Part shown: in pieces, positions 51,943 through 60,925 of the stretch
How the letters are laid out: every line of letters begins with the position of its first letter
Numbering within the stretch: the stretch's first letter is position 1
Source: Flavobacteriaceae bacterium CRH
GTDB lineage: Bacteria > Bacteroidota > Bacteroidia > Flavobacteriales > Flavobacteriaceae
Length of the DNA stretch: 64,000 nucleotides
Direction: 5' to 3'
Assembly: GCA_001507425.1 (NCBI GenBank)
Contig: LMAJ01000030.1
Location: forward strand, 1-64,000
Program-made: the position numbers and the translations under genes
Notes under the pieces: generated by a model
The model's database searches: none
Seen by the model: the letters and a program-made list of their open reading frames with translations, nothing else
What the model was told of the DNA's origin: nothing

Positions 51943-53697
51943 ATGAAAGCAAAAGCATTCGACACCGGATTATTTAAACGAATTTTAACGTATACCAAAC
52001 CTTATAAATGGCGCTATTATGGCGTTATTCTTTTTGCTGTTTCGTTATCGATTTTTGCAGCACTTCGCCCCTATTTATTAAAAGAAACGGTCGACGGCTA
52101 TATCAAGACGCACGATAAACATGGTTTATTAATGTATATTATGTTAATGGGCGTTGTACTTTTGTGTGAAGTTTTTTCTCAATTCTATTTTGTTTTTTGG
52201 GCAAACTGGCTGGGACAGGATATTGTAAAAGACATTCGTACCAAACTTTTCAAACATATTTTAAGTTTTAGAATGAAATATTTTGATTTGGTTCCGGTTG
52301 GACAATTGGTAACCAGATCTGTTTCTGACATTGAATCAATTGCCCGTATTTTCAGTCAGGGATTATTTATGATTATCAGCGATTTAATGAAAATGTTAGT
52401 CGTTCTGATTTTTATGTTTTACATGAACTGGAAACTGACCTGGATTGTGGTTGTAGCGATGCCTATTTTGGTTTTTATCACTAGAATTTTCCAACGCAAA
52501 ATGCAGGTTGCTTTTGAGGAAGTTCGAACTCAGATTGCCAATATGAATTCGTTTGTACAGGAACGCGTTACAGGAATGAAAATCGTTCAGCTTTTTAACC
52601 GTGAGAAAATCGAAGCCGAAAATTTTAAAGATATCAATGACAAACATCGCGTTGCATGGATTAAGACCATTTTATACAACTCGATATTTTTCCCTATTGC
52701 CGATATTATTTCTTCAATTACTTTAGGATTGGTTGTGGTTTACGGCGGATTTAAAATTTTGAATGGAGATCATTTCACGACTTTCGGAGATTTATTTTCG
52801 TATACGATGTTCATCGGAATGTTGTTTAATCCGCTACGCCAGATTGCAGATAAATTTAACGAGATGCAATTGGGAATGATTGCAGCGAATAGAGTTTTTG
52901 ACATTATAGACACACAAGACCATATTCAGGACACCGGAACTCTTGAAGCACCAATTTTTGACGGAAGTATTGAATTTAAAGATGTTCGTTTTAGCTATAT
53001 TCCGGAAGAAGAGGTAATAAAAGGTATCGATTTATCTGTTGCTTCAGGGCAAACCATTGCTATTGTGGGTTCTACCGGAGCTGGAAAATCAACTATTATT
53101 AATCTACTGAATCGCTTCTACGAAATAAACAGCGGAACTATTTTTATTGATGGTCAAAATATCGAAAATTATACTTTGGCATCTTTACGAAAACAAATTG
53201 CGGTTGTTTTGCAGGATGTGTTTTTGTTTGCCGATACTATTTACAACAACATTACTTTACACAATCCGGAAATTACACGCGAACAGGTTCTTAACGCAGC
53301 CAAAAAAATTGGCGTGCACGATTTTATCATGAGCCTGCCAGATAATTATGATTTTGATGTAAAAGAACGTGGTGTTATGCTTTCGTCCGGGCAACGCCAG
53401 TTAATTGCTTTTTTACGTTCGTATGTTAGCAATCCGAGTATTTTAATTTTAGATGAAGCTACATCATCAATTGATACTTATTCTGAAGAATTAATTCAGC
53501 GTGCAACAGAAACCATTACAAAAGGAAGAACTTCTATTATTATAGCACACCGTTTAGCAACTATTGTTAATTCGGATAAAATTGTGGTTATGGATAAAGG
53601 ATTGATTGTAGAACAAGGAACACATCAGGAATTGCTCAATAAAACAGATGGATATTATAAAAATCTGTACGATTCGCAATTTTCTGTAGCGAACTAG
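51943..53697 (+). CDS. MsbA-like ABC exporter (fused membrane and ATPase domains)
   Basis: A 584-residue half-transporter that works as a homodimer or heterodimer in the inner membrane. Residues 1 to about 330 have six membrane helices with the coupling segments RMKYFDLVPVGQLVTR and RVTGMKIVQLFNRE. The ATPase domain has Walker A GSTGAGKST, Q loop VLQDVFLFADT, signature LSSGQRQLIAF, Walker B ILILDEATSSID and the His switch IAHRLAT. Substrate may be lipid, peptide or drug. Confidence 0.93.
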   Translation: MKAKAFDTGLFKRILTYTKPYKWRYYGVILFAVSLSIFAALRPYLLKETVDGYIKTHDKHGLLMYIMLMGVVLLCEVFSQFYFVFWANWLGQDIVKDIRTKLFKHILSFRMKYFDLVPVGQLVTRSVSDIESIARIFSQGLFMIISDLMKMLVVLIFMFYMNWKLTWIVVVAMPILVFITRIFQRKMQVAFEEVRTQIANMNSFVQERVTGMKIVQLFNREKIEAENFKDINDKHRVAWIKTILYNSIFFPIADIISSITLGLVVVYGGFKILNGDHFTTFGDLFSYTMFIGMLFNPLRQIADKFNEMQLGMIAANRVFDIIDTQDHIQDTGTLEAPIFDGSIEFKDVRFSYIPEEEVIKGIDLSVASGQTIAIVGSTGAGKSTIINLLNRFYEINSGTIFIDGQNIENYTLASLRKQIAVVLQDVFLFADTIYNNITLHNPEITREQVLNAAKKIGVHDFIMSLPDNYDFDVKERGVMLSSGQRQLIAFLRSYVSNPSILILDEATSSIDTYSEELIQRATETITKGRTSIIIAHRLATIVNSDKIVVMDKGLIVEQGTHQELLNKTDGYYKNLYDSQFSVAN

Positions 53698-53804
53698 TTT
53701 TTCAAATGCTAAAAAATTTCTTAAAAAAGTTAAATTAGCGTTATAGTAATCATAAATGTAAGATTTGAAAGAAATTATATAACTTCTTTCGTGTTTGAAT
53801 TTTT

Positions 53805-53812
53805 TATATTTG
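53805..53812 (+). promoter_or_regulatory. -7 element of the NUMOD4/HNH-like gene
   Basis: TATATTTG matches TAnnTTTG, 29 bases before the ATG at 53841. A -33 partner was not clear. Confidence 0.45.
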
Positions 53813-53840
53813 AGAATATATAAATCAAATGTAAAAGAGA

Positions 53841-54425
53841 ATGACACAAAATAGATTATATCCTAACGAGGAATTCAAAGAAATAGAAATAAATGCATCA
53901 TTACAACTTAGATATGCAATTTCAAACAGAGGTAGATTAGTTAGTTTTTCAGATGAAATAGAAAACGGACGAATTTTAAAAGGAGGTCTAAGTGACGGAT
54001 ATCCAACTTTCAGATTTAAGGTAAAAAAAGATGACAAAATTGTAAATAAATATCTTTTCTTATACAAATTAGTGGCACAATATTTTATTCCAAAACAGTC
54101 TGAAGAACAAACATATGTTTTGCATCTGGATTACAACCGAAGCAATGACGATGTAAACAATTTACGTTGGGCAACTAAAGCCGAAATGATGGCACACAGT
54201 CGCAAAAGCCCACGTGTGATTCAGGCCAAAAAGAATCTGATTGAACATAATTTAAAAGCAGACGGAAGAAAATTAACCACCACAAAAGTAATGCTGATTA
54301 AAAAAATATTAGCCAGACCGGAACAAAAAACACGTCTAAAAATGATTGCAAAACAATTCGGCGTAAGCGAAATGCAAATAAGACGAATTGCCAGCGGAGA
54401 AAATTGGGGACACGTTAAAGTATAA
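53841..54425 (+). CDS. NUMOD4/HNH-like protein with C-terminal helix-turn-helix
   Basis: A 194-residue protein resembling a free-standing homing endonuclease. An N-terminal NUMOD4-like part (YAISNRGRLVSFSDEIENGR, LKGGLSDGYPTFRF) is followed by an HNH-like segment, VLHLDYNRSNDDVNNLRWAT. A C-terminal helix-turn-helix reads LKMIAKQFGVSEMQIRRIAS. Typical HNH proteins show a His-His pair where this one has Leu-His, so cleavage activity is uncertain. It has its own promoter and strong terminator and no mobile context, which suggests a domesticated regulator. Confidence 0.75.
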   Translation: MTQNRLYPNEEFKEIEINASLQLRYAISNRGRLVSFSDEIENGRILKGGLSDGYPTFRFKVKKDDKIVNKYLFLYKLVAQYFIPKQSEEQTYVLHLDYNRSNDDVNNLRWATKAEMMAHSRKSPRVIQAKKNLIEHNLKADGRKLTTTKVMLIKKILARPEQKTRLKMIAKQFGVSEMQIRRIASGENWGHVKV

Positions 54426-54468
54426 TTTTAGTTTTTAGAGTGTAGATTTTATCTTAATCTTACTCTGA

Positions 54469-54519
54469 GCGAAGTCGAAGAACTTTTCAATACGAAAGGT
54501 CTTCGACTTCGCTTTTTTT
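54469..54519 (+). terminator. Terminator of the NUMOD4/HNH-like gene
   Basis: GCGAAGTCGAAG and CTTCGACTTCGC arms around a 20-base loop, followed by a T run. The rest of the 310-base gap is AT-rich with nothing clear except the mini-ORF at 54680. Confidence 0.82.
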
Positions 54520-54679
54520 ACAAGGTTATTTTTCAGATTTACAGGAAAAAACACATTTAATAATTTACAATTTATAATTGACATTTCACATTTTACCTTT
54601 TTACTTTTTTACAACTTACCATTTTTTAAAATAAATCCTTAAATTCGCAATCACAAATAACAAAAGAAAAAATCAGAAA

Positions 54680-54724
54680 ATGAGTTTCGGAATTATAAAC
54701 TTCATTTTCGGTAATAAATTCTAA
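54680..54724 (+). CDS. Possible 14-residue leader ORF before lpd
   Basis: ATG-initiated frame MSFGIINFIFGNKF-stop, 11 bases before the lpd start. It is hydrophobic and has no family. It may be a coupled leader or chance. Confidence 0.3.
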   Translation: MSFGIINFIFGNKF

Positions 54725-54735
54725 AAACGAAAAAA

Positions 54736-56124
54736 ATGAAATACGACGTTATTGTTTTAGGAAGTGGTCCTGGCGGATATGTAACAGCTATTAGAGCTTC
54801 ACAATTAGGTTTTAAAGTAGCTATAGTAGAGAAAGAAAACTTAGGTGGTGTATGTTTAAACTGGGGATGTATCCCAACAAAAGCATTATTAAAATCTGCT
54901 CAGGTTTTTGATTACTTAAAACACGCTTCTGATTACGGATTAAAAGTTTCTGAATTTGATAAAGATTTCCCTGCAGTAGTTCAACGTAGCCGTAGTGTTG
55001 CTGACGGAATGAGCAAAGGAGTTCAGTTTTTAATGAAAAAAAACAAAATTGACGTTATTGAAGGTTTTGGAAAACTAAAACCAGGTAAAAAACTTGACGT
55101 TACTGATAAAGATAGCAAAGTTACTGAATATAGCGCTGACCATATTATTATTGCAACAGGTGCCCGCTCTCGTGAGTTACCAAACTTGCCACAAGATGGT
55201 GTAAAAGTAATTGGTTACAGACAAGCAATGACATTGCCAACACAACCAAAATCTATGATTATTGTAGGTTCCGGAGCGATTGGAGTTGAATTTGCTCATT
55301 TCTACAACTCAATGGGAACTGATGTAACTATTGTAGAATTTATGCCCAACATTGTTCCTGTTGAAGACGAAGACATTTCGAAACAAATGGAACGTTCTAT
55401 GAAAAAAGCAGGAGTAAAAATCATGACCAACTCTTCTGTTGAGAAAATTGATACTACCGGAACTGGCGTAAAAGCAACTGTAAAAACAGCAAAAGGAGAA
55501 GAAATTCTTGAAGCTGATATCGTACTTTCTGCAGTTGGAATTAAAACTAACATTGAAAACATCGGTTTAGAAGAAGTTGGTATCGCTGTTGACAGAGATA
55601 AAATCTTAGTAAACGCTTATAACGCAACTAACATTCCTGGTTACTACGCCATTGGAGACGTTACTCCGGGACAAGCTTTGGCTCACGTAGCTTCTGCTGA
55701 AGGAATTAACTGTGTAGAGAAAATTGCTGGTCTACACGTAGACCCAATCGATTACGGAAACGTTCCGGGTTGTACTTACGCAACTCCAGAAATCGCTTCT
55801 GTTGGTTTGACTGAAAAACAAGCTAAAGAAAAAGGATACGAATTAAAAATTGGTAAATTCCCTTTCTCAGCTTCAGGAAAAGCTAAAGCTGCCGGTGCTG
55901 CTGACGGATTCGTAAAAGTAATCTTTGATGCTAAATACGGAGAATGGTTAGGATGTCACATGATTGGAGCTGGTGTTACAGATATGATTGCTGAGGCAGT
56001 TGTAGCCCGTAAACTGGAAACTACAGGTCATGAAATCCTTAAATCTATTCACCCTCACCCAACTATGAGCGAGGCTGTTATGGAAGCTGTTGCAGATGCT
56101 TACGGCGAAGTAATTCACTTGTAA
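54736..56124 (+). CDS. lpd: Dihydrolipoyl dehydrogenase
   Basis: A 462-residue FAD flavoenzyme (E3) that reoxidises lipoamide in 2-oxoacid dehydrogenase complexes with NAD+. The FAD site is VLGSGPGGYVTAI. The redox disulfide is Cys40-Cys45 in GGVCLNWGCIPTK. NAD site VGSGAIGVEF, second FAD site YAIGDVTPG, and the catalytic His-Glu in HPHPTMSE are all present. It stands alone, so E1 and E2 genes are elsewhere. Confidence 0.96.
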   Translation: MKYDVIVLGSGPGGYVTAIRASQLGFKVAIVEKENLGGVCLNWGCIPTKALLKSAQVFDYLKHASDYGLKVSEFDKDFPAVVQRSRSVADGMSKGVQFLMKKNKIDVIEGFGKLKPGKKLDVTDKDSKVTEYSADHIIIATGARSRELPNLPQDGVKVIGYRQAMTLPTQPKSMIIVGSGAIGVEFAHFYNSMGTDVTIVEFMPNIVPVEDEDISKQMERSMKKAGVKIMTNSSVEKIDTTGTGVKATVKTAKGEEILEADIVLSAVGIKTNIENIGLEEVGIAVDRDKILVNAYNATNIPGYYAIGDVTPGQALAHVASAEGINCVEKIAGLHVDPIDYGNVPGCTYATPEIASVGLTEKQAKEKGYELKIGKFPFSASGKAKAAGAADGFVKVIFDAKYGEWLGCHMIGAGVTDMIAEAVVARKLETTGHEILKSIHPHPTMSEAVMEAVADAYGEVIHL

Positions 56125-56160
56125 TACATACCGTTTACGGTTATATATAATTTCAATTTT

Positions 56161-56195
56161 AAAAATCCGATTTGTGAAAGCAAGTCGGATTTTTT
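56161..56195 (+). terminator. Terminator of lpd (TCCGATTTG...AAGTCGGA family)
   Basis: AAAATCCGATTTGTG, AAGC, AAGTCGGATTTTTTT. It is one of four near-identical hairpins in this part of the window. The rest of the gap to 56467 has nothing recognised. Confidence 0.8.
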
Positions 56196-56467
56196 GCATC
56201 ATAACAAAACCAAAGCGCTCAAAAAGAAATAGATACAGAAAAAAAATATTTATTTGTAATCTTTTTTGTATTTTTAACCATACGAAAAATCTGATAGTAA
56301 TTAGATTGTACTACACGCCTGCACATAAGAATGAATCTGCTATAATTGACTTCACATACAATAGCAGAAAATTTAGGTTAGTTTCAGCTTTTTGACTTAT
56401 AAGCCATCTGCATTATAAAAGCTGAAGATGAAATAATAAAATTTATAATTATCTAATAAATAATATT

Positions 56468-57916
56468 ATGAAAAAAATCCTCTTTTCATTTTTAGCCGGT
56501 CTGCTGCTAACATCTTGCAATCAGTCTAAAACATATAATACAGAAAGCGAAACAAACACTGATAGTACCGCTACAGTATTTAAACCTGCCAATATCAAAG
56601 AAGAAATTCTTTACCAACGTGGTGTTGAAGCTGCAATTTGGGGAATGCCTGCTGTAAATTATCAGTTAATGTATGATGCTTTTTCAAAAGTAAATGGCAA
56701 CTATAATCAAGTTGTTATCTGGCCAAAGTTATTAGACTGGAAAAACCAAACCTTAACTCCAAATCCTGATGTAATCTATTTAATGCCTTTTTTCAATACC
56801 GAAAAAGTGGGACCTGTTGTACTTGAAATTCCGCCGGCAGATACCGGCGTTTTTAACGGTAGCGTTATGACGTTCTGGCAAAATTCTATTCAGGATGTAG
56901 GTCCGGGCGGCGTTGATAAAGGAAAGGGCGGCAAATATCTTTTTATACCACCGGGTTATGATAAAAGCAAAATCCCTTCAGGTTATATTGAATTGCAATC
57001 GAATACGTACCGTGGATATGCACTATTACGTTCCGTATTAAAAAGTGGAAGTAATACTGATGTTGCTGCAGCGGTTGCTTATGCAAAACGTATAAAAGTC
57101 TATGCTTTAAGCGAAGCTTCAAAAAATCCGACAACACAATTTATCGATGCCAGTGAACAGGTATATGAATCAAACATTCCTTTTGATTTTACTTTTTACA
57201 AAATATTAGATGAAATAATTCAGCAAGAACCATGGCTGGAAAGAGACAAAGCCATGATTGATATTTTAAAATCAATTGGCATTGAAAGAAGAAAACCTTT
57301 CAACCAAAATAAGAGAACCGAAGAAATACTAACAGCTGCTGCCAAAACTGCAAGATCCTGGCTGGACAATAATCTTGAGGAGACGGCTCCATTTTTCAAA
57401 GGTACACATTGGGTTTTTCCAGTTACTTCCGAATTTGGAAAAAATATACAAGGAGATTATCTTATCCCAGACTCATATCCTACAACAAACAGAGGTCTTC
57501 TGTATACAGTAGGATTTTTTAGTGCCAAACATATTGGTGAGTCACAATACTATCTAATGCAGATGGTAGATAAAGAAGGTAATCCACTTGATGGAAATTC
57601 TTCGTACAAATTAAATGTACCAGCCAATGTTCCTGTAAAACAATATTGTTCTATGACGGTTTACAATCGTGAAACCCATACTTTCATACGAAATAAAAAG
57701 TGGGCAGCGCGTTCTTCACAAACACCCGGACTTAAAACAAACAGCGATGGTACAGTCGATCTTTATTTCGGCCCAACTCCGCCAGAAAGCGGCGAATCGA
57801 ATTGGGTGCCAACAGATCCTAAAGGCAAATTTGAAATTCTCGCTCGTTTCTATGGACCAAAACCAAATCTATACGATCAAAGCTGGAAACTGAATGATGT
57901 AGAAAAAGTGAAGTAA
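56468..57916 (+). CDS. DUF1254/DUF1214 lipoprotein, copy 1
   Basis: A 482-residue lipoprotein with lipobox LLLTSC (Cys17). The DUF1254 part has GVEAAIWGMPAVNYQLMYDAF and NPDVIYLMPFFNTEKVGPVVLEIPP. The DUF1214 part near the C-terminus has YCSMTVYNRETHTFI and DLYFGPTPPESGESNWVPT. Biochemical function is not established. It is the first of two tandem relatives with a 24-base gap. Confidence 0.85.
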   Translation: MKKILFSFLAGLLLTSCNQSKTYNTESETNTDSTATVFKPANIKEEILYQRGVEAAIWGMPAVNYQLMYDAFSKVNGNYNQVVIWPKLLDWKNQTLTPNPDVIYLMPFFNTEKVGPVVLEIPPADTGVFNGSVMTFWQNSIQDVGPGGVDKGKGGKYLFIPPGYDKSKIPSGYIELQSNTYRGYALLRSVLKSGSNTDVAAAVAYAKRIKVYALSEASKNPTTQFIDASEQVYESNIPFDFTFYKILDEIIQQEPWLERDKAMIDILKSIGIERRKPFNQNKRTEEILTAAAKTARSWLDNNLEETAPFFKGTHWVFPVTSEFGKNIQGDYLIPDSYPTTNRGLLYTVGFFSAKHIGESQYYLMQMVDKEGNPLDGNSSYKLNVPANVPVKQYCSMTVYNRETHTFIRNKKWAARSSQTPGLKTNSDGTVDLYFGPTPPESGESNWVPTDPKGKFEILARFYGPKPNLYDQSWKLNDVEKVK

Positions 57917-57940
57917 GGAAAAACCAACAAATCTTATACT

Positions 57941-59428
57941 ATGAAAAAGGAACTCATTTCGCTGCTTATAATATTCGTTTTAGCAGCTTGCAATCAAAAT
58001 AAAAGTACAGATATTGTCACACCAAATGCCACGGCAACAGATACTACTATTTCACGCCGTGATTCTCTGCCTCCAGGCCCGGATTTCAATGTTAAGATTA
58101 CAGAATCTTATGCAAGGCAAGTTGCCAGAGATGCCTATTTCTGGGCATGGCCAATGGAAAACATTTATAATCGCCGCTTAGCCTTTAAGCAGTCTCCAAA
58201 AGTTGGACTCATGAATGGCGTACTGCCTTTTGCTCCGCTTAATTCCCTGGCAATGCTGCATGATTACATAAAACCCGAACAGCGCTGGGTTGCCTGTCCG
58301 AATCAGGATGTTGTTTATGGTGCTGCAATTGCTGCATTAGATGAAACCCCGGTAGTCGTTCAGGTGCCTGATTTTGGTGACCGCTTTTGGGTGTATCAGG
58401 TAGTTGATCTTCGAACAGATGCTTTTGCTCAATTAGGTAAAATGTACGGAACAAAACCTGGTTTTTATTTATTGGTGGGACCAAACTGGAAAGGCGAAGT
58501 CCCAAAAGGAATTACAAAAGTATTCCGTTCTAAAACCGGGACAGCTTTTATTGTACCAAGAGTATTTCAGGATGATACTCTGGAAGACAGAACAGCAATA
58601 CAAAAAATCATTAATAACATTGACGTATATGCTTTGGATAAATTTGACGGTAAAATAAAAAATCAGGATTGGAGCAAACTTCCGTCATTAGCTTCACCTA
58701 CAAAAGATGGCGGCACTGGCGAAACCAAATGGGTTTTTCCTGATACTTTTTTTGATGAACTTCCGACTGTATTAAAAGATGCACCGCCATTGCCTGGCGA
58801 AGCTGCTCGTTATGCGCAGGTACTTGCCGTAATTGAAGCGGCCAAAAAAGATCCTGCCCTTAAAAAAGCCATGATCGAAGAAGCTCATAAAGCAGATAAA
58901 GAACTTATTGATCCGTTGCTGCAATTTCGTAATTGGGGAATACCACTTGCAGACAACTGGACAACCGCCAATAACTGCGCTGCTTTTGGAACTGATTATT
59001 TTACACGAACTGCTATCGCAAAATCAAATATATTGGTAAATGCCGGAGCCGAAACAAAATACCATTATCAGGATCTTGATTCAAAAAGCGAAAGACTAAA
59101 TGGTGCAAACCACTATACGGTAACTTTTGCTAAAGATAAAATGCCGCCCGTAAAAGGTTTTTGGTCGCTGACTTTGTATGACGAACATCACTTTTTTTCG
59201 CCTAATGCGTTAAAGCGTTATTCTTTGGGAACAAAAAACAAAGATTTAAAATACAATGCCGACGGTTCACTGACGCTCTATGTACAAAATTCAGAACCGC
59301 AAGGGGATAAAAAAGCCAATTGGCTACCTTGCCCCAAAGGTATTTTTTGCCTGTATTTTAGATCTTACTGGCCAGAAGAAAAAATAATTACAAATGAATG
59401 GACACCGCCTGCAGTTGTAAAAACCTAA
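57941..59428 (+). CDS. DUF1254/DUF1214 lipoprotein, copy 2
   Basis: A 495-residue lipoprotein with lipobox VLAAC (Cys17). It shares the layout of its upstream neighbour: DUF1254 with RDAYFWAWPMENIYNRRLAF and CPNQDVVYGAAIAALDETP, and DUF1214 with GFWSLTLYDEHHFFSPN and LYVQNSEPQGDKKANWLPCP. The copies differ widely in the middle, so the duplication is old or they arrived separately. Function unknown. Confidence 0.85.
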   Translation: MKKELISLLIIFVLAACNQNKSTDIVTPNATATDTTISRRDSLPPGPDFNVKITESYARQVARDAYFWAWPMENIYNRRLAFKQSPKVGLMNGVLPFAPLNSLAMLHDYIKPEQRWVACPNQDVVYGAAIAALDETPVVVQVPDFGDRFWVYQVVDLRTDAFAQLGKMYGTKPGFYLLVGPNWKGEVPKGITKVFRSKTGTAFIVPRVFQDDTLEDRTAIQKIINNIDVYALDKFDGKIKNQDWSKLPSLASPTKDGGTGETKWVFPDTFFDELPTVLKDAPPLPGEAARYAQVLAVIEAAKKDPALKKAMIEEAHKADKELIDPLLQFRNWGIPLADNWTTANNCAAFGTDYFTRTAIAKSNILVNAGAETKYHYQDLDSKSERLNGANHYTVTFAKDKMPPVKGFWSLTLYDEHHFFSPNALKRYSLGTKNKDLKYNADGSLTLYVQNSEPQGDKKANWLPCPKGIFCLYFRSYWPEEKIITNEWTPPAVVKT

Positions 59429-59448
59429 TACGTTTAATAATAAAAATT

Positions 59449-59482
59449 CAATCCGATTTGTAAAGGCAGGTCGGATTTTTTT
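59449..59482 (+). terminator. Terminator, second member of the TCCGATTTG family
   Basis: ATCCGATTTGTAAAGGC, AGGTCGGATTTTTTT, directly after the DUF1254 pair. Confidence 0.8.
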
Positions 59483-59571
59483 ATGTTAAAAATTCAAAAC
59501 ATGTATACGAATTATTTTATCTTGTAGTTACAATATAGCTAAAGTTAAAGTATAATCAATAAATAACATAT

Positions 59572-60321
59572 ATGGAAGAAGCACCAATATTCTTTGCCGA
59601 TGGAGAAAATCCAAAAATGATTGAAGCGTTTAAAAAAGCTCAGGAAACATTTAAATATTTCTGGAGAGAATTATCCTGGGAGTACCGCCGAATTATTCCG
59701 GCACTTGATGTTGCCTGCGTAAAATTGGCCTTTACACAAGAAATAGATAATGAAACCGTAGTAGAACATATGTGGATTAACGACATTAACTTTGATGGCG
59801 AAAACATATATGGCGTTTTGGTAAATGACCCAAACGAACTAACCAATGTAAATAATGGAGATGAAGTAGAAATCCCGATAAATCAAATTAGTGACTGGCT
59901 TTTTGCAACTCAGGGAAAAACATATGGCGGTTTTACCATACAAGCCATGCGATCAGAAATGAGCGAAACCGAAAGGGCAGAACATGACGAAGCCTGGGGA
60001 ATGAATTTTGGCGATTATGATGATATTCTGGTTGCTTATGAACAAAAGGAAAATCCGGAAAATCTTATCGAACATCCTATGAGTAAAAACATGAAGGATA
60101 GTCTCGTAGATTTTATAAAAAGCAATCCAAATGAAATTATGAATAAAGATGATTTGGGCTACACCTTTTTACATAGGGAAACCATTGCCGGAAATAGTAC
60201 TTCTGTTCAGGTTTTAATAGAATCCGGAGCCGACATCAATGCAAAAACTATTCATGGAAAAACACCATTAGACTATGCAAAACAACTCAATTGGGAACAT
60301 TTGATTCCTTTATTTCAATAG
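59572..60321 (+). CDS. DUF2314 protein with ankyrin repeats
   Basis: A 249-residue protein. Residues about 10-150 match DUF2314: AFKKAQETFKYFWRELSWEYRR, VVEHMWINDINFDGENIYGV, NGDEVEIPINQISDWLF. The C-terminus (about 170-249) has ankyrin-type repeats with GYTFLHRETIAGNSTSVQVL and GADINAKTIHGKTPLDYA. It is likely cytoplasmic. DUF2314 proteins are often linked to toxin-immunity loci, but no toxin is visible here. Confidence 0.82.
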   Translation: MEEAPIFFADGENPKMIEAFKKAQETFKYFWRELSWEYRRIIPALDVACVKLAFTQEIDNETVVEHMWINDINFDGENIYGVLVNDPNELTNVNNGDEVEIPINQISDWLFATQGKTYGGFTIQAMRSEMSETERAEHDEAWGMNFGDYDDILVAYEQKENPENLIEHPMSKNMKDSLVDFIKSNPNEIMNKDDLGYTFLHRETIAGNSTSVQVLIESGADINAKTIHGKTPLDYAKQLNWEHLIPLFQ

Positions 60322-60329
60322 TAATTCTT

Positions 60330-60363
60330 AAATCCGATTTGTGAAGGCAAGTCGGATTTTTAT
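60330..60363 (+). terminator. Terminator, third member of the TCCGATTTG family
   Basis: AAATCCGATTTGTGAAGGC, AAGTCGGATTTTTAT. It lies between the DUF2314 gene and the XRE gene, which converge. Confidence 0.8.
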
Positions 60364-60387
60364 TAAATCGTATTTCCAAACAAGCAA

Positions 60388-60606
60388 TTATTCGAAGTCA
60401 AGCAATTTAGATAATGAAATATCCAAAGCTGTTGCAACTTCTAACAAACTATAAATTGTTGAATTAACTTTTCCGTTTTCAATTTTTTCTATAGATTGGC
60501 GGTCTTTAAGACAAGCTCTCGCCAAGTCAGACTGACTCCAACCCTTTTCTTCTCGTAATTCAACAATTCGTTGACCTATTTTCTTTTTTAATATATCTCT
60601 CGTCAT
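60388..60606 (-). CDS. XRE-family helix-turn-helix regulator
   Basis: A 72-residue single-domain regulator. The helix-turn-helix reads IGQRIVELREEKGWSQSDLA, then CLKDRQSIEKIENGKVNSTI, then LLEVATALDISLSKLLDFE. It is divergent from the SymE-like gene across about 94 bases that hold two palindromes, TGACAATTTTGTCA and TTGTCATA-N6-TATGACAA. It very likely represses its own gene and the neighbour. Confidence 0.9.
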   Translation of the reverse strand: MTRDILKKKIGQRIVELREEKGWSQSDLARACLKDRQSIEKIENGKVNSTIYSLLEVATALDISLSKLLDFE

Positions 60607-60629
60607 AAATCAAATGTCATATAATTTGC

Positions 60630-60643
60630 TGACAATTTTGTCA
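60630..60643. promoter_or_regulatory. Operator palindrome 1 (XRE/SymE gap)
   Basis: TGACAA-TT-TTGTCA. It shares the TTGTCA half-site with the second palindrome at 60680-60701; a further half-site, TGTCATAT, lies near 60615. Confidence 0.6.
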
Positions 60644-60652
60644 TATTAAAAA

Positions 60653-60682
60653 TTGACAAATCTATTTTTTGTTTTATATTTG
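60653..60682 (+). promoter_or_regulatory. Promoter of the SymE-like gene
   Basis: TTG at 60653-60655, 19-base spacer, TATATTTG at 60675-60682. The predicted start near 60689 leaves at most about 12 bases before the ATG at 60701. Confidence 0.65.
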
Positions 60683-60701
60683 TCATACAAATATATGACA
60701 A
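60680..60701. promoter_or_regulatory. Operator palindrome 2, overlapping the transcription start
   Basis: TTGTCATA-CAAATA-TATGACAA, with perfect 8-base arms. It covers the end of the -7 element, the predicted transcription start and the start codon region of the SymE-like gene, so a bound regulator would block transcription. Confidence 0.65.
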
Positions 60702-60889
60702 TGAAAAATTTAAGAAAACTAAAAATTCATACAAAACATCAACCAAGCACACATAAAAGCACAACAATTCCAGTAATAAAGCTACAAGGTAAATGGCTTA
60801 GTAAGCTTGGTTTTAAGGAAGGTCAAATGGTAAATATCGAACAGAAGAAAAATAAGCTGATAATTACTATTAACAAAGAAAAAAACTGA
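60701..60889 (+). CDS. SymE-like small protein
   Basis: About 62 residues from the ATG at 60701 (MKNLRKLKIHTKHQ); an ATG two codons earlier is possible, and the longer frame begins upstream of the predicted transcription start. The core IPVIKLQGKWLSKLGFKEGQ followed by MVNIEQKKNKLIITI matches the SymE/AbrB-like fold (SymE consensus: P-x-L-x-L-x-G-x-W-L-x-x-x-G-F). E. coli SymE is an SOS-induced toxin controlled by antisense RNA. Here control appears to be by the divergent XRE protein. Whether it is toxic is unknown. Confidence 0.72.
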   Translation: MKNLRKLKIHTKHQPSTHKSTTIPVIKLQGKWLSKLGFKEGQMVNIEQKKNKLIITINKEKN

Positions 60890-60925
60890 AACATATTTAA
60901 TAACTTTATAGTCAAATAGAATTTC

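Noticed and set aside
60653..60700. N-terminal extension of the SymE-like protein (MTNLFFVLYLSYKY)
   Set aside because: It would start upstream of the predicted transcription start and run through the promoter and operator.
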